DNA of 64,000 nt from Dehalococcoidia bacterium (lineage in GTDB: Bacteria > Chloroflexota > Dehalococcoidia > SZUA-161), in contig JACWAE010000048.1 in NCBI GenBank assembly GCA_014874385.1, forward strand, positions 1 through 64,000. Direction: 5' to 3'. Below the pieces are notes generated by a model. The model worked only from the letters and a program-made list of their open reading frames with translations. It was not told where the DNA came from and made no database searches. The position numbers and the translations under genes are program-made. How positions within the stretch are numbered: the stretch's first letter is position 1; the number at the start of each line of letters is the position of its first letter. Positions 1 to 9,041 of this stretch are shown one piece after another.

Positions 1-1448
1 ATATAGATTTCACCCGGGGCCGCTTCCGCATCCGGGGCGATACCCTGGAAATACAGCCAGCCTACGAGGATATAGCCATTCGCATCCTGTTCTGGGGCGA
101 CGAGATAGAGCGAATTCAGGAAATTGACCCCCTCACCGGCGAACTGCTTGCCGAGAGAGAGCAGATTGATATATACCCTGCCAAGCACTTCGTAACGTCA
201 TACGATAAGCTGATGTCCGCTATCGTCGATATACAGGCCGAGCTTGGGCACAGGCTCGAAGAACTAAAAAGCCACGGTAAGCTGCTGGAGGCGCAAAGGC
301 TCGAGGCTCGCACCAACTATGACATCGAGATGCTGCGCGAGACGGGATACTGCTCCGGTGTCGAGAACTACTCGCGCCACCTCGCCCACCGTCCCGCCGG
401 AAGCCCGCCCTGGACGCTGCTGGACTATTTCCCTGAAGGTTTCCTGCTCTTCATAGACGAGTCCCATATGAGCCTGCCCCAGATTCGGGGCATGTACCAC
501 GGAGACATCTCCCGCAAGCAGACACTGGTGGACTACGGCTTCCGCCTCCCCTCGGCGCTGGACAACCGCCCGCTGAACTTCGATGAATTCGAAAAACACA
601 TAAATCAGGTGATATACGTCTCGGCAACTCCGGGACCATATGAATATGAACACAGCGCCCAAATAGCGGAACAAATCATCCGCCCCACCGGCCTGCTCGA
701 CCCCACCATTGAGGTCAAGCCCACCAAGGGCCAGGTAGACGACCTGCTCGACCAGATAAAGACGCGCACAGGGCGCGGAGAGCGCTGCCTGGTCACCACC
801 CTCACCAAACGAATGGCCGAGCAGCTCGCCGACTACCTCCTGGAGATGGGGATAAAGACACATTACCTGCACTCGGAGATTGAGACTCTGGAGCGTGTAG
901 AGATTCTGCGCGACCTCAGGCTTGGAGTCTACGATGTGGTAGTGGGCATCAACCTGCTGCGCGAGGGGTTGGACCTGCCCGAGGTGAGCCTGGTTGCCAT
1001 CCTGGATGCGGACAAGGAGGGCTACCTGAGGTCGGAAGGCGCGCTCATCCAGACCATGGGACGCGCCGCCCGCCATATCGAGGGGCACGTCATTATGTAC
1101 GCCGACACCATAACCGAGTCCATGCGCCGCGCTATAGATGAGACTGACCGCAGGCGCAAGATACAGATGGCATATAACCAGGAGCACGGCATCACCCCGC
1201 AGGGCATCAAGAAAGCGATTAAGGGCATTACCGACCAGCTCAAGGCAGTCGCCGAGACCCGCGCCACGTATACCGTGGCCACCGGCATACCCAAGGACGA
1301 GATCGCCCGCCTGGTAAAGAACCTGGAGTCCCAGATGAAAGCCGCAGCCAAGAACCTCGAGTTCGAGAAGGCAGCGCTGCTCAGAGACCAGATTGTAGAG
1401 CTGAGAAAAGAGCTGGTGGGAGAACCGATATCTTCTAAAGGACGATAG
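1..1448 (+). CDS. uvrB: UvrABC system protein B, 5' end cut by window edge
   Basis: UvrB is the damage-verifying helicase-like subunit of nucleotide excision repair; it is loaded by UvrA and recruits UvrC. The frame is open from base 3, so about 481 residues are visible against roughly 670 in the family, and the N-terminal Walker A and beta-hairpin part lies outside the window. Visible motifs in order are the YPAKHFVT and [12 protein letters not shown] blocks, the DESH Walker B box, the SATPG motif, the helicase segment [13 protein letters not shown], motif [11 protein letters not shown], and a C-terminal UVR domain ([14 protein letters not shown]) that contacts UvrC. Base 1 is a partial codon. 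Identification is very secure. No LexA box can be assessed because the promoter is outside the window. Confidence 0.97.
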   Translation, partial: IDFTRGRFRIRGDTLEIQPAYEDIAIRILFWGDEIERIQEIDPLTGELLAEREQIDIYPAKHFVTSYDKLMSAIVDIQAELGHRLEELKSHGKLLEAQRLEARTNYDIEMLRETGYCSGVENYSRHLAHRPAGSPPWTLLDYFPEGFLLFIDESHMSLPQIRGMYHGDISRKQTLVDYGFRLPSALDNRPLNFDEFEKHINQVIYVSATPGPYEYEHSAQIAEQIIRPTGLLDPTIEVKPTKGQVDDLLDQIKTRTGRGERCLVTTLTKRMAEQLADYLLEMGIKTHYLHSEIETLERVEILRDLRLGVYDVVVGINLLREGLDLPEVSLVAILDADKEGYLRSEGALIQTMGRAARHIEGHVIMYADTITESMRRAIDETDRRRKIQMAYNQEHGITPQGIKKAIKGITDQLKAVAETRATYTVATGIPKDEIARLVKNLESQMKAAAKNLEFEKAALLRDQIVELRKELVGEPISSKGR

Positions 1449-1449
1449 C

Positions 1450-1605
1450 TTGGAGACGGAAGAGACCAAACAGGAACGCCGCGAGAAGAAGCAACAGAAG
1501 AGACGCGAGAAAATAGCTCAACATGGGCGCAGTCTGGTCCGCGTTTATAAGGATGCCGTGTTGAAACGAGCCAAACAGGTAGGTAAAAAAGGGAGGAGTT
1601 CTTAG
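1450..1605 (+). CDS. Small very basic protein of unknown function, 51 aa
   Basis: A TTG-initiated frame starts one base after the uvrB stop. It is preceded by AAAGGA at 1437-1442, a well-placed ribosome binding site inside the uvrB end, so it would be translationally coupled to uvrB. The product is dominated by Lys, Arg and Glu (a run such as RREKKQQKRREK near residues 10-21) and ends VGKKGRSS. No domain is recognised. The charge suggests nucleic-acid or ribosome contact, but that is inference only. The open frame is short, so a chance ORF cannot be excluded; the ribosome binding site and the biased composition are the reasons to keep it. Confidence 0.4.
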   Translation: METEETKQERREKKQQKRREKIAQHGRSLVRVYKDAVLKRAKQVGKKGRSS

Positions 1606-1760
1606 CCTCGGGTTTACCTGCCTCCCGAAAATCAGCCCAAGTAAAATGTTAGACTTGGATTGGGGTGACCTTTCCCGCCATAAAAAACAGTGGGCCATCT
1701 TGAACAAGCAAACTTCCGAAGTAAACCAGCGCATTCATCAATGCATTGGGTGAAAAAGGC

Positions 1761-3107
1761 TCACTCCCGCCATTTTGAGAACACCCTTGAAATACCCTGG
1801 TATCTCGGCTCACGGAAGTGGCTTTTATCGAATTCTGGCAGCCTATAGAGTCTCCACTTGGGAAGATTTCCCGAATAAATTCCTGCTCTCAAAGCAAGCA
1901 ATTGGGGGCTTCCGAAGAGTATCGCTTTGAACATCCTCGGTTTTGAAAGTAGCGTTCTCATCACGAAGAACAGCGTACTCATCGTTTTGGGAGGACAGCC
2001 AGCGATGCTGACAGTATGGTTCGTCTTATTATTACTCTGGATGGCACAGTTACCATAGAGAATTATTCTCTGTCCTGTTACTTGTGACACCCCATTTCTC
2101 CCGCTGTAAATCCTGGTATCGCCGAGGTTCAGGTTAGGATTGACTTTGCCGAATAGACCCAAGGAGTAAGCAAGGTTAGCATAGCATCCAGAGCAGATAT
2201 GTTGTCCTGGATGGGGAACCGATAGGCCGGTTATACCGGCAAACTCAAATAACTCTTCCCCTGAGTTCACTTCCCACATCAGTTTCTCTTTCAGCAGTTC
2301 AAGGCGCTCTCCTTCAATTTGAAACGCGTTTACATCCATGGGTCTATTATTAAGTTGAGCATATTCTCTCAGGTAAGCAATCTGCGAAGGCTCAAATCCA
2401 AGGATTGTGGCCCCCACACAATCACAAGCGAATGCATCGCGGCTGGCTATTATCAAGTTTTTGCGGCGTGCCACGCCTATCATAGCATCGGGCCCTTTTT
2501 CCAACATATAGATGCCATCTATTATCGTTAGGTCACTCTCTAGAGATTGGTTTAGGAGACATATCAGATGCTCTAAGCCTTTCATGTGAAAGGCTTTCCT
2601 TGAGGCTACTTCAAGGCAGCCTTTTAGATTCTTGAAGCCCAGGGATACTTTCACCTGAGCGTGTGTCTTCAGCACTGGCACGTTAATCAGGAAGTCAGCA
2701 TCTAGTGCAATCTTTGAGATGCCGACCTTAATACCTCCCAAATTTTTATAATCAAATGGCCCATCGTTGAGATCGATTAACTTGGCACCGTATCTCTTGG
2801 CTACCCTGTTGATCCCTGTCTGACTAAAACCTCTTCTGGTATTAGAGCCAAGCACGCCGAGGATGGTACCTTCACCGATAGAGATATCATTACACCCATG
2901 CTCTGCCAACTTCCAAAGAATGCCCTCTACCATCTTAGAGGTAGTTACCATGCCGTAAGGCGGGATTGCGATCCACCCACCGAAGGTAATGTTGGGCTTT
3001 ATCAGGACCCTGTCGTTCTTGTCAAGTTTGTCGAAGCCGCCGCATAGTTCGATAGCGCGGCCGATGGATTCAAGAGAGCCATCGAATTTGACAATTGATA
3101 CCGTCAC
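1761..3107 (-). CDS. DUF362 domain protein
   Basis: A 448-residue DUF362-family protein starting at GTG, with GGAG six bases upstream. The N-terminal part has the family pattern: an early IKPN motif (VLIKPNITFGGW), a central LINVPVLKTHAQVKVSLGFKNLKG segment, and the DGIYMLEKGP motif. The C-terminal half carries a CSGCYANLAYSLG cysteine pair and further cysteines that could bind metal or an iron-sulfur cluster. DUF362 proteins are often fused to ferredoxin domains, but no 4Fe-4S ferredoxin motif is present here. Function is unknown. It lies last in the direction of transcription of the fatty-acid-like cluster, separated from the phosphopantetheinyl transferase by about 130 bases that include a perfect palindrome, so it may have its own control. 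Confidence 0.8.
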   Translation of the reverse strand: MTVSIVKFDGSLESIGRAIELCGGFDKLDKNDRVLIKPNITFGGWIAIPPYGMVTTSKMVEGILWKLAEHGCNDISIGEGTILGVLGSNTRRGFSQTGINRVAKRYGAKLIDLNDGPFDYKNLGGIKVGISKIALDADFLINVPVLKTHAQVKVSLGFKNLKGCLEVASRKAFHMKGLEHLICLLNQSLESDLTIIDGIYMLEKGPDAMIGVARRKNLIIASRDAFACDCVGATILGFEPSQIAYLREYAQLNNRPMDVNAFQIEGERLELLKEKLMWEVNSGEELFEFAGITGLSVPHPGQHICSGCYANLAYSLGLFGKVNPNLNLGDTRIYSGRNGVSQVTGQRIILYGNCAIQSNNKTNHTVSIAGCPPKTMSTLFFVMRTLLSKPRMFKAILFGSPQLLALRAGIYSGNLPKWRLYRLPEFDKSHFREPRYQGISRVFSKWRE

Positions 3108-3140
3108 TATTAGCTCCGGGATAAGATGATAATATTGTTT

Positions 3141-3159
3141 TCACGAGAAATTCTCGTGA
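3141..3159. promoter_or_regulatory. Perfect 19-bp palindrome between PPTase and DUF362 genes
   Basis: TCACGAGAA-A-TTCTCGTGA, with 9-bp arms around one central base. It sits in the roughly 130-base gap upstream of the DUF362 gene. The near-zero spacing suits a dimeric DNA-binding regulator better than a hairpin terminator, and there is no T tract on the minus strand. The binding factor is unknown. Confidence 0.45.
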
Positions 3160-3235
3160 GTTGTTTTATTGCTGCCTATCTATTGTACAAGATAAGGCTC
3201 CTATAATACAAAACCCGCTCAGGAAAGGCCATTAT

Positions 3236-3811
3236 CTAGGCAATAACCCACTCAACCTCTTTGTCGTTTTTAAGCACAGAAACGATATGATTCTTATAGT
3301 CAAGCTGCTCGACTCGAAACAGGCGATCTCGATAGTTCAAAACAATATGATTCTCATCCGGAACCGCGATTATACGGCAGACCTTTAACCCTCCGATGCC
3401 GATACCGACGGCCTTCAGAGCTGCCTCCTTCGCCGTCCAATAACGGAAAAAAGTATGCCAAGACCTGTCCTGGCTTAGCTCCCATTCTTCGTCGCTCGCC
3501 ACAAGGCTGAAAATGGACTCAGACCGAGGCCTGACCTCTTCGATGTCAATGCCTATCATCTCTTTGCTGACAACTGCTGTCACGTACTTTGGCTTATGGG
3601 AGAGAGACCAATAATTACCGTCGAATGGACACGGAACATCGTCTTCGTTTTTCATGAGCTCCCCGAGCATTACTCCACTCTTTTCCGCACTCAATCTTAA
3701 TGCCTCTCTCGAAATTCTGCTCAGCTCAGCCACCTTCTCTTTCCCGAAGAGCTTATGCCCGACTTCAGCAACTGGCAATATTACAGGGAATAGAGCCATC
3801 GCTATCATCAA
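3236..3811 (-). CDS. 4'-phosphopantetheinyl transferase superfamily protein
   Basis: This enzyme would move the phosphopantetheine arm of CoA onto the serine of an acyl carrier protein. The 191-residue protein has the two metal and CoA-binding signatures of the superfamily: GIDIEEVRP near residue 107 and [15 protein letters not shown] near residues 140-154 (WxxKE). Length is between AcpS (about 120) and Sfp (about 220). The start overlaps the fabI stop by four bases (ATGA type), so translation is coupled. A transferase encoded inside the cluster suggests it serves the dedicated ACP at 8748-8999. Confidence 0.87.
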   Translation of the reverse strand: MMIAMALFPVILPVAEVGHKLFGKEKVAELSRISREALRLSAEKSGVMLGELMKNEDDVPCPFDGNYWSLSHKPKYVTAVVSKEMIGIDIEEVRPRSESIFSLVASDEEWELSQDRSWHTFFRYWTAKEAALKAVGIGIGGLKVCRIIAVPDENHIVLNYRDRLFRVEQLDYKNHIVSVLKNDKEVEWVIA

Positions 3812-4608
3812 ACCCTCATTGCCTTATCAATAATATTTTTATCAAAGTAGTTGACCGACATCCCACAATCCACCACGATGCCCTGGGCATTAATGCCACT
3901 GGACCTATCGCTCAACAGGAATGCTACGGTATTAGCCACTTCTCTGGTTTCCAGAGCCTTCTTGCGCAGTGTCAACTGCTCTCCAAAAAGATAATAATCC
4001 AGGTATCCAGGTATCCCCGCGGATGCCGAGGTTTTCAACAAACTAGCGTTAACCGAGTTGAATCTGACTTGAGAGAACGCACTAAAGGATTTGGCCAGGA
4101 AGCATATAGTTGAATCCAGAGCAGCCTTTACAGGCGCCATCCACCCATAGGGTTCTGCCGCCATTCTAGTAGTTGAAATCGATATAGTTACCACAGATGC
4201 ATTCTTATCGAGCAGGTCTTTGAATGCATTAGCGATACTGATTAATGAGTAACAGGAAATATCTACAGATTGCAGGAAGTCATCTTTTTTTGTCTCATGA
4301 AACGGTTTAAGCCGCGTTCCATAATTGGCAAAAGCGATGGAATGGATGATGCCATGAAGCTTGAGATACGTCTTTGAGACATCCTCAGCCAGCTTTGTGA
4401 TTTCCTGCTCATGTTCGACATTACATATGTATATATCTGCACCGGGAAGAATCCTGGAAACACTCTCCTTTATTTCCTGAGACTGAACGACATATACAAC
4501 CTTCGCCCCTGCCTCAGAAAGAACCTGGCTGATAGAGAAGGCAACACTCTTTTTATTTGCCACACCGAAGATAAGAAACGTTTTCCCCGCAATACCTAAA
4601 AAATCCAT
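3808..4608 (-). CDS. fabI: Enoyl-ACP reductase, FabI type
   Basis: A short-chain dehydrogenase-fold enzyme that reduces trans-2-enoyl-ACP in the last step of a fatty-acid elongation cycle. The N-terminus has the FabI-type nucleotide-binding variant [13 protein letters not shown] instead of the classical SDR glycine motif. The active-site region [13 protein letters not shown] gives the Tyr-x6-Lys spacing characteristic of FabI. Length of 266 residues is normal. AAGGAAATGAT precedes the ATG, a good ribosome binding site. It is embedded between fabZ and the phosphopantetheinyl transferase gene. Whether it is the housekeeping reductase or dedicated to this cluster cannot be decided from this window. 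Confidence 0.88.
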   Translation of the reverse strand: MDFLGIAGKTFLIFGVANKKSVAFSISQVLSEAGAKVVYVVQSQEIKESVSRILPGADIYICNVEHEQEITKLAEDVSKTYLKLHGIIHSIAFANYGTRLKPFHETKKDDFLQSVDISCYSLISIANAFKDLLDKNASVVTISISTTRMAAEPYGWMAPVKAALDSTICFLAKSFSAFSQVRFNSVNASLLKTSASAGIPGYLDYYLFGEQLTLRKKALETREVANTVAFLLSDRSSGINAQGIVVDCGMSVNYFDKNIIDKAMRV

Positions 4609-4631
4609 ATCATTTCCTTTACTTTTGAACT

Positions 4632-5057
4632 TTAGCCCTCGCGCTTAGCCAAGCTGCAGGCGAATTCAACTGTGGCTACCGTGTTACCTTGAACCGATGC
4701 TCTGCCCTTCAAAAAAAATGCATTGCTTACTTTTTCCACCAACTCAGTTTCCATCTCCAGGACAGAACCCGGTTTGACCATTTTCTTAAACTTGGCATTG
4801 CTGATTCTGGTTAGCACGGGGACGCTATCACCGGCGCCTCCGACGATGCTGGAGAGCAGAATCGCCGCCGTTTGGAAAATGGACTCACAGATGAGAACTC
4901 CGGGCATAATGGGATTCCCGGGATAATGCCCTTTGAAAAATGGCTCATCCGGACTTATATTTTTTACCGCCCTAATCTTCGTATCTGTCAACTCTACGAC
5001 CTTGTCGACGAATAGAAACGGTGGACGATGGGGGATAGCCTTTAATATCTGCTCCAT
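4632..5057 (-). CDS. fabZ: 3-hydroxyacyl-ACP dehydratase, FabZ type
   Basis: A hotdog-fold dehydratase converting 3-hydroxyacyl-ACP to trans-2-enoyl-ACP. The 141-residue protein starts [13 protein letters not shown] and carries the catalytic block [19 protein letters not shown], with the active-site His in GHYPG and the acidic residue in the following helix. Length matches the family. It begins one base after the fabG stop, so the two are tightly linked. It provides the dehydration step between FabG and FabI in the clustered elongation cycle. Confidence 0.93.
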   Translation of the reverse strand: MEQILKAIPHRPPFLFVDKVVELTDTKIRAVKNISPDEPFFKGHYPGNPIMPGVLICESIFQTAAILLSSIVGGAGDSVPVLTRISNAKFKKMVKPGSVLEMETELVEKVSNAFFLKGRASVQGNTVATVEFACSLAKREG

Positions 5058-5058
5058 T

Positions 5059-5799
5059 CTATAGACCTCCAGTCACCTCGAGTGTAGAACCATTAACATA
5101 AGACGCCTCTCTGGAAGCCAGGAAAAGAACGCAAGCAGCGACCTCCTCAGGCTTTCCAAATCTCCTTGATGGAATCTGGGCTATATAAGAATCGTGTAGC
5201 TCTTTAGAAAGGTCATTGATTAACTCGGTTGCGATGAATCCCGGTGAAACACAGTTGACCGTAATGCCCCGTCGGGCGACTTCCTTGGACAATGTTTTGG
5301 TCAAAGCAATCAGGCCTGCCTTCGAGGCGGCATAGTTTGCCTGGCCTTCAAATCCGTACTTACCAGAAGGAGAGGTTATATTGATAATTCGTCCATACCT
5401 CTTTCTCATCAGGCTCATCACAGCAAATTTGCACATGTAGAAGACCCCGCTGAGATTGACTTCCACCACATCGTGCCACTCCGACTCTTTCATCATAGCC
5501 AGGACAGCGTCCTTCCGGATGCCTGCGTTATTGACGAGGACTTCAAAGCCTTCATATTTCTTGTCTATGTATTCGAAAAAGTTCTCGACCTCTTTATACT
5601 TAGCCACATCACATTTTTGGACGTCTATATTCTCAGCATACTGACTGTTCTCTTGCTTAAATCTTGCCGCAGCAGCTTCGTTTGAGGAGTAGGTGACGAT
5701 AACTCGAGCCCCGGCTTTCAGGAAACCCTCGGCAATGCTCTTGCCTATTCCTCGCGTGCCGCCGGTGATAATGGCAGTCTGCCCTTTGAAATCATACAT
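5059..5799 (-). CDS. fabG: 3-oxoacyl-ACP reductase, FabG type SDR
   Basis: An NAD(P)H-dependent reductase of 3-oxoacyl-ACP. The 246-residue SDR has the glycine-rich TGGTRGIGKSIAEG cofactor motif near residues 12-26, the NNAG motif, a catalytic serine in NITSPSGKYG, and YAASKAGL with the catalytic Tyr and Lys. The C-terminus is VNGSTLEVTGGL, typical of FabG. It lies between the second CrtI-like flavoprotein gene and fabZ in one orientation with about 20 bases between genes. Confidence 0.92.
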   Translation of the reverse strand: MYDFKGQTAIITGGTRGIGKSIAEGFLKAGARVIVTYSSNEAAAARFKQENSQYAENIDVQKCDVAKYKEVENFFEYIDKKYEGFEVLVNNAGIRKDAVLAMMKESEWHDVVEVNLSGVFYMCKFAVMSLMRKRYGRIINITSPSGKYGFEGQANYAASKAGLIALTKTLSKEVARRGITVNCVSPGFIATELINDLSKELHDSYIAQIPSRRFGKPEEVAACVLFLASREASYVNGSTLEVTGGL

Positions 5800-5820
5800 T
5801 TACTGCCCCCCAAAACGAAA

Positions 5821-7227
5821 TCAAGGCGTTAAAAATTTGTCAACATTATTCGCAACAATTACCCCATAGTTGGCCGCACCCAACCACCCCGACATAATAA
5901 TCCCCACTGACCCAGTATGGAAAAGGCCGGGTATCTCCTCGGGAAGCCCCATACTGATCTTCAATCCCTCGAACTTGGTGCCGAAAGAGGCACCACCCTC
6001 ATGAAGAGTATATCGCTGAAATGTTTTGGGGGTAGCAGCTTCTACCCAATCGATTTTCCCTCGGACTCCGGGAATATATTTTTCTAAAGTATCGAGTGTC
6101 GATTCGGTTAGCTCTTTCTTAGAGGAGCGATATTCCTCCTCAGACAGATTCGCCCAGTCTTCGTAGTTTGCATTGGTGGAAGATACAATTGAGTACATAT
6201 CAGAGCCTGGACGCGTCTCGGGGTAATAGACAGAGAAAGTACGGCTAGTAATATTTCTGCTGCGAAGTTTTACGGAATCGAACTTCTCTGCAACTGAGGT
6301 GAAAAGCAAATCCCCTATATAGTCGATTTTCTCACCCTTCTTGATACCCATATAGACCTGGCAACTGCTGTTATTTAGACGTACCTTTCTTGCCTTTTCC
6401 ATAAAGCTTTCAGAAAACTGCCCGTCACCTACGAGCCTGTGAATGGTTGATTTCAGATTGCCGTTGGAGACTACAGCCCTGCACTTGATGGTCTTGCCCT
6501 TTGCCACTACCCCAGCAACCTTCTTTCCCTCAATGATAATCCTTTCCACCGGGCAACTGGTGCAAATATCCACGCCATTTTTCTTAAGCTCAACCTCCAT
6601 AGCACCAATAAACTTATCTGTCCCGCCTCGAACAGTATAAACACCTTTGCTCATGAAGTTGGAGAACACAATCCCGTAGGTTATTGCCGGGTCATCCAGG
6701 GTAGACCCGTTCGCATAAGCTATTGGCTCCATTAACATGCGGACGACATCGTCATGACCAGGAAAGAACTTTTCAAAAAGTTCCCTGGTGGTCATGGTCT
6801 GGTCGTCATAGAAGTTCATATCTCTAGCTGTGTTGAAAAACGCCTCGATATTCTCCCGAGGTATTTTGAATCCCTCTTGAAGTATGCGGGTAAAGTCCTC
6901 ACGATCAAAAGTTGTGGTGAAGGAGAACTGAGGGTTATCGAACCTGATCCCCTTGAGCTGGACAATCATGTTAGCGATTTCAGGCGTCCAATATTTACGG
7001 CAGGTCTTAATCATGCCGACAGGAAAACCATGTAAGGAGACATCGAAGATGTGCCCCCCCTTCCGTTTGAACCAGGCAGCTAATCCACCGAGCTTATGGT
7101 GCTGCTCCAGAAGTATAACTGAGTGACCGCTTCTAGCCAGCATATTGGCACAGGTAAGCCCCGCCAATCCGCTGCCTATAACTGCGACATCATATTCAGG
7201 TTTTATATCCTTCGCCCAATCACTCAA
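5821..7227 (-). CDS. CrtI/phytoene desaturase-like FAD oxidoreductase, copy 2
   Basis: A 468-residue flavoprotein of the phytoene desaturase/CrtISO superfamily. The N-terminal Rossmann motif [36 protein letters not shown] binds the FAD ADP moiety. The C-terminus has the usual second FAD contact [29 protein letters not shown]. No carotenoid gene (crtB, crtE, crtY) is nearby, while FabF, ACP, FabG, FabZ and FabI are, so a lipid or acyl-ACP substrate is more likely than phytoene. That is an inference. It is 18 bases downstream of a paralogue (7246-8631). The two are clearly divergent rather than a recent duplicate. Confidence 0.82.
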   Translation of the reverse strand: MSDWAKDIKPEYDVAVIGSGLAGLTCANMLARSGHSVILLEQHHKLGGLAAWFKRKGGHIFDVSLHGFPVGMIKTCRKYWTPEIANMIVQLKGIRFDNPQFSFTTTFDREDFTRILQEGFKIPRENIEAFFNTARDMNFYDDQTMTTRELFEKFFPGHDDVVRMLMEPIAYANGSTLDDPAITYGIVFSNFMSKGVYTVRGGTDKFIGAMEVELKKNGVDICTSCPVERIIIEGKKVAGVVAKGKTIKCRAVVSNGNLKSTIHRLVGDGQFSESFMEKARKVRLNNSSCQVYMGIKKGEKIDYIGDLLFTSVAEKFDSVKLRSRNITSRTFSVYYPETRPGSDMYSIVSSTNANYEDWANLSEEEYRSSKKELTESTLDTLEKYIPGVRGKIDWVEAATPKTFQRYTLHEGGASFGTKFEGLKISMGLPEEIPGLFHTGSVGIIMSGWLGAANYGVIVANNVDKFLTP

Positions 7228-7245
7228 CGATAACCTCTTCTTTCT

Positions 7246-8631
7246 TTACCCTTTTTGTAGTATGTGAAGATTTGCCATAGATATACCACTGAGCATTGCT
7301 CCCACGATTCCTAAAAATCCCTGGTCTGTGCCACAGATAAACAGGTTCTCTAAATGGGTTCTGCCTGTCTTGATTTTATTGGGGGTTCCATACACTGCGC
7401 CGTTTAAATGACCCGTATATCTGTAAATTGTTTTAGGAGTGAATATATCAGTATAAACGATTGAATCACGAATATCTGGCACAAATTTTACTACCTCTTT
7501 AAGTGTGGTTTCAAGCCAGGCAGCTTTTTGGGCTCTATATTCCTCTTTATCCAGCCTGTTCCAGAGGTCGAAGTTTGCCATATTGGTTACTCTGATTATA
7601 GGTTCAGGCAATGTGGTTTCGAACTGAAAATTGTTTGGGCAGCATATAACGCCACTTGAGACATCAACTAATTTATCTGGTTTCCTGTAATTGAATTTGT
7701 CAGAGTTATTGAAAAAGGTGATTGTTGTGTCATAACCCATCTCAGTAGGTTCTTTGTCCAGAACCATGATAAACTCTATGAATGAAAGTTGCCCCACTTC
7801 ATAGTCTAATCTCGCAGGGTTATAATCGGACAGAAGTCTCATGGTTTCAACATAACCGGCTGACGATATTGTATTATCAGCGCTCAGCACTTCACCGTCA
7901 TTGAGCAATATTGATTCGACCCTGTCATTAGCAACCTGAATGCTCTTCACCCCGCATTTCAGCCTCAATTCACCACCATGCTCCTCATATTGCTTGACCA
8001 ATATGTTAAGGATGTGTCTTACCCCATCTTGAGGCCTGGCGAAACCTTCGTAGAAGATACTATTGAACATGATAACGAACTGCCCGAATTCCATGTCATT
8101 TTCCTGAGCATTACCGTAGAACATGAGCGGACAAAAAATCATATCTATAAGGAGTGGGTCAGAAATAATCGAGCTCAGGACTTCGCGAGCCGACAAGGGT
8201 TTCGCATCCAGAGACAAAGCGTCATATTCAGAGATAGTCTTGAGCAGCTTCTGGAAATTATCGGCTTGAGCCGGAAAATTTTCGACCACTTCCTGGACAA
8301 GGAAGTTTAAGTCATTATTAAACCTCAGTGTTTTCCCTGGAAATTTAATTGCCGACCCAATCTGCTGGCAGAGAGCGAAATCTTCAGCTTTTAGCTTGAG
8401 CTGCCGTAACAGCTTCGGCAGGGGCGTTGATTTAGTTCCCCTGGGGACATAATTTGTCATGGCATGAAGACCAACATCAAATCTATGCCCGTCACGATTG
8501 TAAAATGAATTTAGTCCCCCGACGCGATGATGTTTTTCCAGAATGCAGACCTTTTTACCATAGTAGGCCAATCTAATGCCGGCGGCGAGACCAGACATCC
8601 CTGCGCCTATAATGAGTACATCGTAACTCAT
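7246..8631 (-). CDS. CrtI/phytoene desaturase-like FAD oxidoreductase, copy 1
   Basis: A 461-residue flavoprotein with the ADP-binding motif DVLIIGAGMSGLAAGIRLAYYGKKVCILEKHHRVGG at the N-terminus and the C-terminal FAD motif LFICGTDQGFLGIVGAMLSGISMAN. The family includes desaturases, isomerases and oxidases of polyisoprenoids, and proteins of this type are found in fatty-acid-like clusters such as the ladderane candidate clusters of anammox bacteria. It lies between the ACP gene and its paralogue. The substrate is unknown; the setting argues for desaturation, isomerisation or cyclisation of an acyl chain. Confidence 0.82.
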   Translation of the reverse strand: MSYDVLIIGAGMSGLAAGIRLAYYGKKVCILEKHHRVGGLNSFYNRDGHRFDVGLHAMTNYVPRGTKSTPLPKLLRQLKLKAEDFALCQQIGSAIKFPGKTLRFNNDLNFLVQEVVENFPAQADNFQKLLKTISEYDALSLDAKPLSAREVLSSIISDPLLIDMIFCPLMFYGNAQENDMEFGQFVIMFNSIFYEGFARPQDGVRHILNILVKQYEEHGGELRLKCGVKSIQVANDRVESILLNDGEVLSADNTISSAGYVETMRLLSDYNPARLDYEVGQLSFIEFIMVLDKEPTEMGYDTTITFFNNSDKFNYRKPDKLVDVSSGVICCPNNFQFETTLPEPIIRVTNMANFDLWNRLDKEEYRAQKAAWLETTLKEVVKFVPDIRDSIVYTDIFTPKTIYRYTGHLNGAVYGTPNKIKTGRTHLENLFICGTDQGFLGIVGAMLSGISMANLHILQKG

Positions 8632-8747
8632 AGCCTTGCCCTAAAGATAACTTTCTCCCCTTTCCTCGAGGGGAGAAAATTCCTGAATCTGATATTTTGA
8701 CTTAGTGGGATCGAATGATATATTCCCGGTTCTCTGTCACCTGTTGG

Positions 8748-8999
8748 CTAAAACTGCTTCATTAGCGGCTCTAAATAAGCCACAGAGCCATCCAGCGTCG
8801 CTAATTTCATATAATCTTCTTCCGGCACCTTGATACCATAGCGTTTCCGCAGCTCCATCATGATGTCCAGAAAATCCATTGAGTCCATTTCAATCTGGTC
8901 CCGTATGCGGACATCACCTTTGATATTACTCAGGTCTTCATCCGGAACAATCTGATGAATGACCTCTAGAATCATGGCTCGAATGTCTTCTGCTTTCAT
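8748..8999 (-). CDS. Acyl carrier protein
   Basis: An 83-residue acyl carrier protein. The phosphopantetheine attachment serine is Ser40 in IEMDSMDFLDIMMEL; the usual DSL is DSM here. The chain is acidic and predicted helical with the usual four-helix length. It is encoded between fabF and the first CrtI-like gene, so it is likely the dedicated carrier on which the cluster's intermediates are built. The 115-base gap downstream to the flavoprotein gene shows no clear terminator. Confidence 0.93.
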   Translation of the reverse strand: MKAEDIRAMILEVIHQIVPDEDLSNIKGDVRIRDQIEMDSMDFLDIMMELRKRYGIKVPEEDYMKLATLDGSVAYLEPLMKQF

Positions 9000-9041
9000 A
9001 TGTTCCCTTCTAGTGGACTAGCTGAAATTGTTCCTTTGTGC

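Noticed and set aside
264-1469. A 401-codon open frame on the minus strand opposite uvrB
   Set aside because: It mirrors the strongly conserved UvrB frame, contains no recognisable motif, and is explained by high-GC third-position bias.
5821-8631. Carotenoid biosynthesis as the role of the two CrtI-like genes
   Set aside because: No phytoene synthase, prenyl transferase or cyclase gene is present, and all neighbours are acyl-carrier or fatty-acid enzymes.
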